The notes under the pieces: model-generated
Database searches by the model: none
What the model saw: the letters and a program-made list of their open reading frames with translations, nothing else
What the model was told of the DNA's origin: nothing
Part shown: piece by piece, positions 21,966-33,989 of the stretch
Position numbering within the stretch: position 1 is the first letter of the stretch
Layout of the letters: every line of letters starts with the position of its first letter
Translations under genes and position numbers: made by a program
From: Dichetophora obliterata
Lineage: Eukaryota > Arthropoda > Insecta > Diptera > Sciomyzidae
Assembly: GCA_963920525.1 (NCBI GenBank)
Contig: OY986435.1
Coordinates: 173,612,327 to 173,676,326 of the forward strand
Direction of reading: 5' to 3'
DNA: 64,000 nt

Positions 21966-22760
21966 GTCAAAGATTATATAGTATAAAGATGTGCCACGTA
22001 GAACATTAAAAAGTAACAAATATTTTTCAGATCAATGCGTAAGCTTTTGTGAGAGCGATGAAAAAGCTTTCTTGAGAGAAAAGTTTCTAACGTTTGCATG
22101 CACATTCTCTCTGCAATGCTCTTTCTCTCGTCACTCCACAATGCTTCACAGCATAGATCACCACTGCATGGTTTCTCATAGCTAGCGAGAGTCGAGAAAT
22201 TTTATGTTGTAATTGTTTTTTCCATTGTTGTTGTTGGAACCAATCAATTGTGATCTCTGCTTGACAGCAACAAATGTTTTTGTTTGTTTGCATTATTTTC
22301 ATGATAATTTCCTTATTTTGTGCGAAGCAGATTTTCTTATTCACTGCTTGCTATTAATATTGACTATTTTTGATTGAATCAGCCAGAGCAGTAAAATCAG
22401 CATATACATTCAGAATCTTAAGGAAAACTGAATAACGACATACAAATCCATCCAATGAATTCAAAATTGTTTATAAATAAAATTTTTAATTCACATTGAT
22501 ATTTAAAAAATTGATTAGTAATTAATTTCAATTATTTTTTTCGTTATTCAGAATAATTAATTATTTTTTTATTTATATGAATGTCATTTACAATGAATGC
22601 AATTCAAAAATAATTTCAAATTTTTCAATTACTAATTTTTTGTGCATTATTATTTCTTGATTCATTGCCTATTCATGTGTTATTCATTATTAATTTTATA
22701 GTCATTATTAATTTTTTTATTTATTATTAATTTGGTTCATTATTCAAAAGTGAATAACAA
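21966..22760 (+). repeat. Dispersed repeat (copy 2 of 14206-15902, without MITE nest)
   Basis: Matches 14216-14345 plus 15210-15900. Its uninterrupted GTTTGCATGCACATTCTC gives the empty target of the MITE at 14346. Its left end, GATTATATAGTATAAAGATG followed by TGCCAC, faces an inverted GTGGCACATCTTTCTATTAT at about 25540, so it may be one end of a 3.6-kb TIR element (21966-25567). Confidence 0.65.
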
Positions 22761-23066
22761 GATTTTTTTTTCATTTTAGTTATTATTCAAAAGTGAATGA
22801 AAACTTAGAAATTAATACGAAATTTATAATGAATAAAAAATTAATAATGAATAAAAAAATAATAATGAATAAAAAATTAATAGCGAACATTTTATTCATA
22901 AAATAGTAGTGAATAACAAAATGTTTTATTCATTGTATTTTTTATTTAAAAGTGAATAACAAATTAATAACAGTGGTAAACAATTTGATAAAAAGTTTGC
23001 GCGCTGAAAACGACATTGCTAGTTCTATAAAGAATTTTTTCTAGATAATAGAAATCATTAAGACTT
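22761..23066. repeat. Iterated ATTAATAATGAATAAAAA tract
   Basis: Degenerate tandem units of about 17 bp (AATAATGAATAAAAAATT-like), strongest at 22825-22890. Continues the AT-rich 3' part of the preceding repeat. Non-coding. Confidence 0.5.
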
Positions 23067-24305
23067 TTCCAGGTTGGTTCGAATTTTTTTTAGAAGAATT
23101 TTCGACTTTTTTGAGTTTTGAAAAATATTTCCCCACTTATGATCCTATAAATCAAAAAGTATTAATTTATTTTACAAGATTTATAAATATTTACAGCTGA
23201 GACATTTATACCTTTTATTTAAGCTATTATTTATACGATTATTTGTACGATTTTTGTCGACATTTTTTGAATACTACATTTTCGAAAGAGTTTAAAACAT
23301 AGCGTTTATTTAACATTTCCCCCATATTAAAGTGCGCAAAAATATGACTTCGATATATATTTTGGATTTATTTTTACTTTGTTGTTAAAAAAATATTTCA
23401 ACGAAAATATTAAGGTAAAAAGTATTATTGTAGCAGGTTGGATATTTACGTATTTCGGTTTTAGTAAAATTACTCAAAATTACCTCCATCAAAGTGGGCG
23501 TGGTGAGTTCGTACTAAACAAATTCTTCAGACTTTAAAAACCCAATTATCATATATGTAACTTAGGATTTTGTTTGCAAACAATGTTCTTAGCGTTTTTA
23601 GCTAAATTTAAAAATCCCTAAACCGCAACTTTACGTTATAATAGGATTTGCAATACTGTAAACTCTTTGAAATGAGTAAAATAACAGAAATAACGCAATC
23701 AAAACAAAACAACGAAATCTTCGCGCTTCTATAAATAACTAGCTGAGACACTGTGTTGCTACCACGCCCCCGTTGCCAAACGCCCATAACATGCTATCAG
23801 TGAAACGGCACGAGTAAATTGTGGTCGAGTACCGAATTCCGAGGCTGTGCGGCCACCTATAACTCCAAAGCTATTCAATATCAAAAATTTCAGGTGTTTG
23901 GGAGGGGTCACGCCCTCTTGCCTAACGCCCATAAAATGTTATCAGTGAAACGTTTAAATTGTGGTCGAATACCGAATTCTGAGGCTTTGCCAAATATAAT
24001 TATAAAGCTATCAGATATCGTATATTTGGCCTGTATAGGAGGTAATTCTGAGTATTAACCATATTTTTTAAACTCTTTCACAAATGTAGTATTTAGAAAA
24101 TTTATACAAAAATCATTAGATCAATACAAATGATAGCTTAAATGAAAGATATAAACGTCTTATTTGCAAACATGTATAAATTTTTTAATATGAAAAAAAT
24201 ACTATTGAAGTTATAGGATCATAACTGGGGACATATTTTTCAAAACTTAAAAAAATCGAAAAATCTTTAAAAATTCTTCAATTCTTTTCGAATTGCATTC
24301 GTTCT
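23067..24305. mobile_element. Inverted-repeat element with GGGCGTGG subrepeats inside
   Basis: Arms 23067-23300 and about 24065-24305 are inverted copies (TTTTGAAAAATATTTCCCC against its inverse GGGGACATATTTTTCAAAA, continuing through TATGATCCTATAA and AAAGAGTTTAAA). Between them, 23737-24020 contains one to two units of the same 140-bp repeat that is tandem at 60040-60900, here inverted (AATTGTGGTCGAGTACCGAA). The unit block begins AACTAGCTGAGAC, the start shared by other ACTAGCTG repeats. Non-coding. Confidence 0.6.
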
Positions 24306-26018
24306 ATAATACTCATACAATTTAACACAAAGTCTATATTAATAAAACTTATTTTCTGGTTTGTTTATTTAATTGACATTTATACAAATCTAAATGGCTT
24401 AATGGACTTCGCTCAATTTAAGTACACATACTGTGTGCATCCTAGATTAGATTGTTACATACTTAGTTTTGATCACGCTCATTCCATCCATTTTAACTTA
24501 CGTAAATTTTGATATTGAAAATCTTTCTTGAAAAAATTTTTTTGCAAATTAAATTTAAAAAATTCCAGTAATTTTAATACCAAAAACATTCACATATCTT
24601 TAGAATTTCATAAATTTTTGGTACAACATAAAACATCGTTCCCCAAGAATGAGAAAAACGGCATGAAAACCAAAACGTTGACTTTCGATGCAAATATATT
24701 CGCTATTTTTAAATATATTTAATTAAAAATTTTTAATCAAAGTTTTAATAAAAGCACTTTACAAAAATAGTTTACACTGTAGCGTTAGGTCAGTGAATAT
24801 ATCCTTTATTTTTTTCAAAACCTGTCCAAAATATTTAATTTTTACTAAAAAAATTATTAAAAAAATGTTTTTGTTGTTTAAATAAGAACAATCGAAAATT
24901 GCATTTCTGAGTACTTTTCATATAGTAAAGCATGTATTTGCAATAATATATTAAAAATATGTAAATACAATTAGTTAAATAAAAAATTTTCTGCAAAAAA
25001 AAACAACTTAAAAAATATTGCTTACAACATTATTCGCGGCTAAGCTTCAACTGATGGAATCGCAATTACAATAATATAACACTAAAAATATCATGTGGCA
25101 AAACGGCAGAAAAAAACCAAGTCAACACCCAGAAAATACACCCAGATTAAGTCATTTTTATGATATTATATTCTTGAAATTATATAACAAAAAGATAAGA
25201 GATAATGCAAAAAATAAAATAACTTTAAATTATATAATGCTCGTAGGGTAGTTTAGTAAAAAAATTGCCTACATTTTTTAAGTAAAACCTAATAAAATTC
25301 TACTACATTTTGTTGGCAGCTACATCGTTTATTCAGATGCTTCGTGCATCAAATCTTTACATATCATTTCTATTGCTTTTCAATATTATGCTCACATTTG
25401 CTCACATTCTCGCTTACTTATTCTCTCGCTCTCAAAAGCTTTAAATCGTTCGCTCGCTGACTCTCATAAAGCTTTTGTGTGGATTTATGATAAATCCACA
25501 TTCAAATTTTACTGTGCCACTTGCTTGTATGGCGGTGGCACATCTTTCTATTATATTATCTGTGGTGTTGTGCACCAATTTGATGCAAATACAAAAAGAA
25601 TATATAAATCATTGAAATGTTTTTAATTTTTAAATTTTTTCTATGCATGATGAATGTTTATTAATTTTGAAATAAGAAAAAACTGCAAATCTTAATTCTA
25701 GCAAAAATTTAAAGAAGCAAAATATTTAAATCAAAACATGTATGTTTGGTCTTAATAAATAAATATATAAAACGACGGATTCGGGTTACTTCAATTTTTT
25801 TATTTGTTTTAATTAAAAAATGTCTCATACATATGTTAGCCCATTTCGCTACTCTTTCTTATATTTCTAGCCACTTTAAATAAATCTTGTATTTTTACCT
25901 TGATTTTATTACAAAGTCCTAAATTAATTTTTATAAAATTTTGTATGTATTAACCTCTTGTATAAAAAGATCTACATATCCATGTAAATACTATAAAATT
26001 AACTGTGTTTTAATAAAT
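24306..26018. other. AT-rich sequence, possible TIR end near 25540
   Basis: No gene. GTGGCACATCTTTCTATTAT (about 25538-25560) is the inverted partner of 21970-21990. The patch 25320-25500 (CTCTCAAAAGCTTTAAATCG) loosely mirrors 14280-14320. Otherwise low complexity. Confidence 0.4.
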
Positions 26019-26957
26019 TTCAGACAAGGTGATTCCTTATCGTGCGACTTTTTCAACCTAATAATGGAAAAGATCATCCGAGCTGCTGATCTGAGGCGTA
26101 GTGGCACAATATTCTACAAGAGTGTTATGCTGCTTGCGTATGCTGATGACATAGATATCATTGGCCATAATACGCGCGAAGTCAGTGCAGCATTTTCCAG
26201 ATAAGAAAGAGAGTCAAGTCGAATGGGTCTGTCAGTGAATGCAGATAAGACGAAATACTTGGTGTCAACAAACAAACAGTCCCAGCGTCTTGGAACCCAC
26301 GTTACCGTTGACAATACCTCATTCGAGGTTGTGAAGAACTTCGTTTATCTGGGATCCAGCATTAATTCAACCAACGACATCAGCATTGAGATCAAACGAA
26401 GAATAACTCTTGCCAACAGGTGTTACTTTGGGCTCAGTAGGCAATTGAGAAGCAGAGCCCTCTCTCGACGAACGAAAATCACGCTCTATAAATCGCTCAT
26501 CATGCCCGTCCTACTTTACGCATCACAAACCTGGACGCTGAGCAGTTTAGATGAAAAGACTTTAGGAGCATTCGAGAGAAAGATTCTTCGTAAGATCTAC
26601 GGACCAATCTGCGTCAATGGCGAGTACCGAATACGGTGGAATGATGAACTGTATGAGCTGTACGCTGACATCGACATAGTCAAGCGCATTAAAATCGAGC
26701 GGCTTCGCTGGCTTGGTCATGTTCAGCGCATGAAAGACGATGCTCCAGTGAAGAAAACATTCGATTCGGTACCCAGCGGCGGTCAACGCAGAAGAGGACG
26801 ACCGCATCTTTGTTGGAAAGACCAAAAAGAGGACAACCTGACGAAGCTTGGAATTTCCAACTGGCGCCAGCAAGCGAAAGACAGAAATGGCTGGCGCAAA
26901 TTCTTAGATGAGGCCAAGACCGACATACGGTTGTAGCGCCAACTAAGTAAGTAGTAG
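26019..26957 (+). mobile_element. 5'-truncated LINE insertion
   Basis: A direct 9-bp repeat TTAATAAAT flanks the block (26010-26018 and 26958-26966), which I take as the target-site duplication. The insert starts inside the palm of a reverse transcriptase and ends after the stop codon with CCAACTAAGTAAGTAGTAG, a short-repeat tail rather than poly(A). 5' truncation is the normal outcome of target-primed reverse transcription. Confidence 0.75.
26022..26936 (+). pseudogene. LINE reverse transcriptase, C-terminal half, one stop codon
   Basis: Reverse transcriptase of a non-LTR retrotransposon, missing the N-terminal endonuclease and fingers. The visible part starts RQGDSLSCDFFNLIMEKIIR, then the catalytic LLAYADDIDIIG, an in-frame TAA at 26202-26204, and continues in the same frame: RMGLSVNADKTKY, FVYLGSSI (thumb side), MPVLLYASQTWTL, LRWLGHVQRM and GGQRRRGRPHLCW, to a stop at 26934. 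The endonuclease-reverse transcriptase type with FERKILRKIYGP and RRRGRP near the end is widespread in arthropod genomes. I do not assign a clade. The stop codon and truncation make this copy dead. Confidence 0.9.
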
Positions 26958-27314
26958 TTAATAAATATGAGTAATACATTTCACACGTTAAAAAAATTGT
27001 TGTTTTTAATTTAAATGAAAAAACAAAAAAAAATGCCCCATACTGAATTCATGCCTGCCTCCTCTGTCTACAGGCCTGCACCAAAATGAAAAAGTTAATT
27101 ATCAACCCTGATATGAGACATAATTGTCGGTTTATTTTAATAATATCAGCATTTTTCTTAGTGTGTGAATTAACGATTTTGCTTTCATTTGGGTTTGTTT
27201 GCTCATACGGAATGAAAATGAGTCATGGCAGAATACTTGACACATTAGAAAAAGTTTTTCTAAAAGTAACGATCTTTTGTTCTACACAATATAAAGTTTT
27301 AATTAATAAACATT

Positions 27315-27758
27315 AGGGCTATTCCCAGTTACGGGCAAATAGCTTTGCAAATGTATGCCCTACCAAATATTTGCCATCAACTGTGAGCACACTTTTTAGA
27401 ACACTGTTGCAAACAAAACTCACAGCTGTTTTATAGGAAAAAAAAAACAACACGAACAGTATTTGTGGTGTTTTTTATTATTATTTATCAAAGTGTATTA
27501 TTTATCAAAGTGAGTTCCATATCAGAGTCAGTTAATTTTGTTTTATTAGCGGCGTTTGGTTAAAATGTGACAGCTGATTGATTGGCAAATAAGTTTTGCC
27601 CATGCTCGACTGTATGCAATGCGATTTTAGTGTTGCAAATTTGACACAGTCGGGCAAATGCAAATCTGTACATTTTGTTGTTGTGTTGAAAATATTTGCC
27701 ATCATATTTTGCAAATGCCACGATGCCACGCTATTTGCCCGTAATCGGGAATAGCCCT
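27315..27758. mobile_element. MITE with AGGGCTATTCCC ends, ATT duplication
   Basis: The left end AGGGCTATTCCCAGTTACGG and the reverse-complemented right end AGGGCTATTCCCGATTACGG are inverted over about 28 bp with two mismatches. ATT flanks both sides (27312-27314 and 27759-27761). The interior repeats ATTTGCC/GGCAAAT and GCAAATG motifs. No transposase. Confidence 0.85.
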
Positions 27759-27773
27759 ATTGTTTAATGAAAA

Positions 27774-27797
27774 TGTTAAAAAAAAAATAAAAATCTA
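27774..27797 (-). terminator. RNA polymerase III termination tract for tRNA-Cys
   Basis: Directly 3' of the tRNA on the minus strand the sequence reads GATTTTTATTTTTTTTTTAA. Runs of four or more T residues terminate Pol III. Confidence 0.8.
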
Positions 27798-27800
27798 CGC

Positions 27801-27872
27801 AGGGGACACCCGGGTTTGAACCGGGGACCTCTCGATCTGCAGTCGAATGCTCTACCACTGAGCTATATCCCC
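27801..27872 (-). tRNA. tRNA-Cys (GCA)
   Basis: 72 nt on the minus strand with a complete cloverleaf. The acceptor stem GGGGATA pairs with TGTCCCC (one U-G pair), with discriminator T. The D arm is GCTC-AGTGGTA-GAGC. The anticodon stem TTCGA/TCGAG encloses loop CTGCAGA with anticodon GCA. The variable loop is 5 nt, and the T arm is CCCGG-TTCAAAC-CCGGG. The A box (TAGCTCAGTGG) and B box (GGTTCAAACC) are intact and a T-run follows. It is therefore probably a functional nuclear tRNA-Cys. No intron. It sits alone, 42 bp from a MITE on its 3' side. Confidence 0.95.
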
Positions 27873-28088
27873 TCACAAATTTTAGTTCTCATATTTTGTG
27901 CAGTAACAAACGTTCTCGTTGTATCGACCTGGCTGTTCTCTTTAGTTATAAATACATATATTTGTATTCTGGTGCAGAGCTTTGCTAAGATGTTGAATTA
28001 AGTTGGGGCAAATTTGAAGATAGTACATATTTATTTTTATTTCTTTTAATAACAGAACTGTTGAGCATATGTTATTATAGCAACAATA

Positions 28089-29722
28089 CCAGAGAGAATA
28101 TATAAACGAGAGATGTCATCGAAACATTAACAGAACGTTAACATAAATCCAACGATCCGATTATTAATACAGTTCGAACAATTGGTTGCCAGCGTGCGCT
28201 GCCAGCAACACAAACTCTGCCAGCAGAAGAAAAAAAACCACCACCAAATGCGAGACAAGCAACAACGAAAAACAAAACAAATACTCCAATTGAATTTTAT
28301 GACTGAATTGGAAACAAATTAATAAACACTATTTGTACTGCTACTTATTGGTATGTTTGTGTGTTTATGCAGAATTTGTTTTGTTCTTTGTTGGCGTTGT
28401 TGTTATGCTTTATTTTATGCTTTTGATCGTGTTTCAGATATTTTTCTTGTTTGTCTGAGCTGAAATCAAAGAAATTGGCCAATTTGTTCTGTTTCTTAAC
28501 TTAGCCAAATATGAAACAAGTGAATGTCGTTATGGCTCAACAAATTATTTCAATGAGCGAAATAGCGAATATTTATTTTATTTATCTATACTTATGTTAT
28601 ATATTTTATCTTTCAATGTATATATTTTAATATTTTATCTATATATGTATATTTTATCCATGTTTTGTAAAATTCTAATTTATCTACAATCTTCTGGCCA
28701 TATGAAAAATTAAAATTATGACTTTTTAAAAACGTGACGTTTACAATAAAAACCAGCATGTATTCATATGAGTTCGATAGGAGTGCGCTAAATTACCGCG
28801 AGTTGATCTTTTTGTTGTAAATTGAAAAACATATGAAAATTTTGGGCTTTTTATATATTTCTCTATTTTTTGGACATAAAGCCTTATTTTGTGCATAAAA
28901 CTGGTATGCACTTCGTTTGTTATTGAATTGTCCCAAAAGATGAGCTATACAACATAAAAATCGGATAAAAATTATCAGAGTTTTGATATTTTAATTTTTG
29001 AAATAATTTAATTTTTTTCTTATTTAGTAAAAAAAATCTTAAAAATTCAAATTTGAAAAAATTGCAATAAATTTCTATTGAAATGTTTTCTAAAACAGCA
29101 TTTAATAAAAATACAAACAAATTATGTGAATACGTTCAATAACTTAGTCGTTATTAAATTTTTTACTTGAAGTGTAACATTTTGTAAATTTTGAGTTGGA
29201 GTACTTTTACAAAAAATTTCAAAAATTTAAAAATGCAAAATTTAAAAAATTTACGGTTGGCTAAAGCATAGTCTTATGCTACTTCAGGCAAAAAATTACA
29301 AAAACAAAAATTCAAATAAATAAGTTATAGCTGTTGAAACTCGCTGTTTTTTTTTTTCAAAAATGCTCAAAGTTTTTGGCATTTCGAACACAAAAAAATT
29401 CATAAAAAATTTATATAAATATGTTTCTTATTAAAAATGGCTTCAACAATATAAAAATAAATTTTCTGATTTTAGTTAGAAGAAATTTTGGAGTTCCAGG
29501 GCTGCTAACATATCAGACAATGGTTTTAAGGTAAAAAATATTAGAACTACCCCAAAAAAATACCAATTTTATTTCATGTTTGTGTGTCTATGCAGAATTT
29601 GTTTTGTTCTTTACTTGACGTCGTTGTTATGCTCTATTTAATGCTTTTGATCGTGTTTCAAATTCTTCTTTTTTGGATACGCAGAGCTGAAATAAAAAAA
29701 ATTTGCGATTGTGCTGTTTCTT
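28089..29722. repeat. Left arm of a giant inverted repeat
   Basis: 1634 bp, inverted copy of 32309-33911 at roughly 95 percent identity over the stretches I compared (for example GGAGTGCGCTAAATTACCGC). The outer end is CCAGAGAGAATATATAAACG, a TATA-like sequence pointing inward. Inside the arm a block of about 150 bp (28353-28500, TGTGTGTTTATGCAGAATTT) is repeated directly at 29579-29722. A 66-residue AT-rich ORF is mirrored in both arms and is not considered a gene. Confidence 0.9.
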
Positions 29723-32308
29723 AAAAATTATTTTGAGCTTAGTTTAGCTTAGCCATTAAAATGGTTAAAGAACAAAATATATAAAAAAATAAAATACAGA
29801 ACAGTTTAGGGTATAACTATATGTAACACTTTTTTTTTGGACACCGTCTTCATGATTTTTTTTTAAGACATATTGATTTTGGAAAAGACTTTTTTTAAAT
29901 AAAATTTATAGTTTTAATTATTTTTAAAGTAATCATTTAGCTGACGTGTTTTATTTTTATTGGAGAGTTTTTTTCGGACATTGTTACAAATATTACCCGC
30001 TTATGAAAAGCACCGTTCTGATTCTATGCTAGATGTAGAAATAGTTATACGATAATCGTAAGCAATTTGTTAGTTTCGATCACGATTGCCTTCACCACAA
30101 AAAAAAATTTATTTCCTAAGTCGAATATCTGACCATTTTGAAATACTTAACTTACTTCCCGATGTTGCAATTCTTCTATGACTTTGCAAAGTCTTTGCAC
30201 CAGTGATTCACATTCATCGTTCTAACAATCTTTTTGAATTTATGACTCAAAAAAGTGTAATGGCCTTACCAATAGTCATTTTAAGGTCGACTCTAAATTT
30301 AGTGTATGTGTAGTGTATATTTATCCTAAAAGTAAAACAAAAATACACAGAAAAAAAAATGGAGCGATTACGTTGAAGAACCTAGCCGCTATACAATTTT
30401 AGCAAAAAGTGAAATTTTGCAAAATTATCAAGTTTTGGTATTTATAAAAAAACATTCCCTAATATCCTAATGCTCATGTATTGCTCGCCTTAAGTTTGGT
30501 TTCTGACAACTTTTCGAAACAGTGTTTATATATTGAAAATTTTAAAAGTGCACAAATGTTAAAAATTCATCTTACGAGCTTCTGAATAGGATCCGACAGA
30601 CAATATAGTTTTTGATGCATTATATTTTATAAACAAACTACCTTAGTCCATGCATAATGATAAACTGACTCACTGTAGTTTCTAATAGACTTAAGGAATT
30701 TATTTGCAGAGTAGATTTCTCACATTTTCCTGCTATAGTTTCTCATATTGTCCAAACGGAAACTTTGATCAATAAGAAGGTAGACCATTCACGAATAGTT
30801 TTAACTTTTATTCGAACATAACATCATTCTCGTTTTATTGCGATAAAAAATTATATGCCAGAAACTAAACTGAAAAAATTATTGCGGATAGTTACATAAC
30901 TTATTTCTCTCTTGGATCGGTGTTGTTATAGAGTTCCAATCTTTTTGGTTCAATCTTCTAAGCAAAGCAAATTTTATCTGAAGATCCTGAAAGATGTCAT
31001 TAACAAAGTATATCATTGAGAGCAGTGTAAAAATTAAACTATAATTAAACTATAAACTATAATAATTTGTAAGCTTAATAATTTCTAAATAAGTAATATG
31101 TTCCTTAAGTTTTTGATTTTATTGCAATCTCTAGCTACAGGATGCCTGATTAAATTTGAATCACATAAATTTTTCCTATCAGAATAATATAAGTAATTAG
31201 TCGACCATTCCGAACTGCAAAACTTTCCATTGCATTGTCCCGATGATGCTAAAGCAATGAATTCTTAAGCTTTTCCTCAAAATAACAATAATAATAAAAA
31301 AAACCAGGGGTATATAATTTTTACAAATTTTGCTTAAGTCAGCAAAATGCGGTATTTTTCATTAGGAACATTAATACATATATGTGGATATCATATTATG
31401 TCATAACTGTCCACAAATGAATATATAAAAAATTAATTCAAATGCCAAAATTTATATATGCATAAACAAAAAACAACGATTGTAAAATGATTAATTAATA
31501 AGATTGATTACACTAAAGTTTTCTAAAAAAGATTTACTGTTGAAGATGTTATCAATCTTAATATACAAAATTATGCAATACATATTTCAATTATAAATAT
31601 TTTTTTTAAAAAAACATCAAAACAAAATGGAAGAAATGAAAAGTTGGATGTCAAAAAATTCAATATTTTCCAATATATGTGGATATCATATTGTAAAATG
31701 CTACAAACAAATTAATAAAAAACAATTAAAATTCCCAAATATATATAAATATAAGCACGAAACTACCAATACAAAATATTTAATTTATAAGATTAATTAA
31801 ATTAAATTAAAAATATTTCTAAAAATATTTCCCGTCTAAGATGTTATCAATGTAATATATACATACTATTATGTAGTGTTTATTAAATGCATGTAATAAA
31901 AAATAAACCAAAGAAATGAAATTTTTTATTGAAAACAAAATGCATATAACAAATTTTTAAGATAATTTTAATAGGTAAATAGATAAACATAATATAAATA
32001 TATTTAATATATAACAACAAATATGTGGTGGGTTTTTTACCTTTTTTGCTTAAAATTGAAAATTGAATTGGAAAAACATAAATATATAGTAGGTAATATA
32101 CCTACTATATTAATTATAGTTATTTTTTTGTAATTAAGTATGATCTAATCTTTGATTTTACATTATTTTAATTTACAGATATATAAATAGAACATAGAAG
32201 TAAATATAGAGTATATAGAATTATATACCTATAAAATAAAATATTTTTCATATTGAATTAATTTGTTTAGCCAAAACGACACTCACTTCTTTCATGTTTG
32301 GGAAAGTA
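29723..32308. other. Spacer of the giant inverted repeat
   Basis: 2.6 kb, very AT-rich, with no ORF above background. At 31370-31560 and 31665-31860 two blocks starting TATGTGGATATCATATT and continuing through AAGATGTTATCAAT form a degenerate tandem duplication of about 295 bp. Confidence 0.6.
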
Positions 32309-33911
32309 AAGAAACAGCACAAATCGCAAATTTATTTCATTTCAGCTCTGCGTATCCAAACAAGAAGAATTTGAAACACGATCAAAAGCATTAAATAGAG
32401 AATAACAACTACGTCAAGTAAAGAACAAAACAAATTCTGCATAGACACACAAACATAAAATAAAATTGGTAGGTTTTTGGGGTAGTTCTAATATTTTTTA
32501 CCTTAAAACCAGGGTCTGATATGTTAGTAGCATTGGAACTCCAAAATTTCTTCAAACTAAAATCAGAAAATTTATTTTTATATTGTTGAAGCCATTTTCA
32601 TGTTCGTGTTCGAAATGCCAAAAACTTTGAGCATTTTTGAAAAAAAAGCGAGTTTCAACAGCTATAACTTTTGTATTTGAATTTTTGTTTTTGTAATTTT
32701 TTACCTGAAATAGCATAAGACTATGCTTTAGCCAACCGTGAATTTTTTAAATTTTACATTTTTAAATTTTTGAAATTTTTTTGTAAGAGTACTCCAACTC
32801 AAAATTTACAAAATGTTACACTTCAAGTAAAAAATTTAATAACGACCATGTTATTGAACGAAATCACATAATTTGTTTGTATTATTATTAAATGGTGTTT
32901 CAGAAAACATTTCAATAGAAATTTATTGCAATTTTTTCAAATTTGAATTTTTAAGATTTTTTTTACTAAATAAGAAAAAAATTATATTATTTCAAAAATT
33001 AAAATATCAAAACTCTGTTAATTTTTATCCGATTTTTATGCTATATAGCTCATCTTTTGGGACAATTCAATAACAAACGAAGTGCATACCAGTTTTATGC
33101 ACAAAATAAGGCTATATGTGCAAAAAATATATAAAAAGTCCAAAAATTTTCATATGTTTTTCAATTTACAACAAAAAGATCAACTCGCGGTAATATAGCG
33201 CACTCCTATCGAACTCATATGAATACATGCTGGTTTTTATTGCAAACGTCACGTTTTTAAAAAGTCATAATTTTAATTTTGAAAAAATTTAATTTTTCAT
33301 ACAAATGCATGGATAAATTAGAATTTTACAAAACATGGATAAAATATATAAAGGTAAAATATTAAAGTATATATGTATGTACATAGAGAGATAAAATATA
33401 TAACATAAGTATAGATAAATAAAATATATATTCGCTATTTCGCGCATTGAAATAATAATTTGTTAAGCCATAACGACATTCACTTGTTTCATATTTGGCT
33501 AAGTTAAGAAACAGAACAAATTGGCCAATTTCTTTGGTTTCAGCTCAGACAAACAAGAAAAATATCTGAAACACGATCAAAAGCATAAAATAAAGCATAA
33601 CAACAACGCCAACAAAGAACAAAACAAATTCTGCATAAACACACAAACATACCAATAAGTAGCAGTACAATTAGTGTTTATTAATTTGTTTCCAATTCAT
33701 TCATAAAATTCAATTGGAGTATTTGTTTTGTTTTTCGTTGTTGCTTGTCTCGCATTTGGTGGTGGTTTTTTCTCTGCTGGCAGAGTTTGTGTTGCTGGCA
33801 GCGCACGTTTGCAACCAATTGTTCGAACCGTATTAATATTCGGATCGTTGGATTTATGTTAACGTTCTGTTAATGTTTCTATGACATCTCTCGTTTATAT
33901 ATTCTCTCTGG
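32309..33911. repeat. Right arm of the giant inverted repeat
   Basis: 1603 bp, inverted relative to 28089-29722. At its inner end the right arm's repeat block runs on to about 32250 with sequence (GTGTCGTTTTGGCTAAACAA inverted) matching the outer block of the left arm, so the left arm's inner block looks truncated. The outer end is TATATTCTCTCTGG. The flanks ACAATA and CTTTGAG do not form a target duplication. Confidence 0.9.
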
Positions 33912-33989
33912 CTTTGAGTACATGTGAAAAGTTACGCTCAGAGAGCGCTCAGTGAGCTCATGGCAGAATAACCAGCAAAAAGTATATAT

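Larger units (their letters stand above)
21608..27078. mobile_element. hAT-like element boundaries enclosing 5.5 kb of nested repeats
   Basis: The left end CAGGCCTGTAGCCAGGGGG and the right end, reverse-complemented CAGGCCTGTAGACAGAGGAGG, are inverted over at least 20 bp with few mismatches. The flanks are TACCAAAA (21600-21607) and CACCAAAA (27079-27086), 7 of 8 matching. This is the hAT pattern: CAG start and 8-bp duplication. Inside are the 14206-type repeat (21966-22760), an inverted-repeat block (23067-24305) and a truncated LINE (26019-26957). No hAT transposase ORF is recognisable. It could alternatively be two related elements whose outer ends happen to match. Confidence 0.55.

Noticed and set aside
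23819..24058. 79-residue ORF matching a minus-strand ORF at 59903-60154
   Set aside because: Both are translations of the 140-bp repeat unit (WSNTKFHGCA-like), not genes.
28920..33073. Matching 66-residue ORFs in both arms of the giant inverted repeat
   Set aside because: They are AT-driven frames rich in Phe, Leu, Ile and Lys, mirrored because the DNA is duplicated. No domain and no start context.
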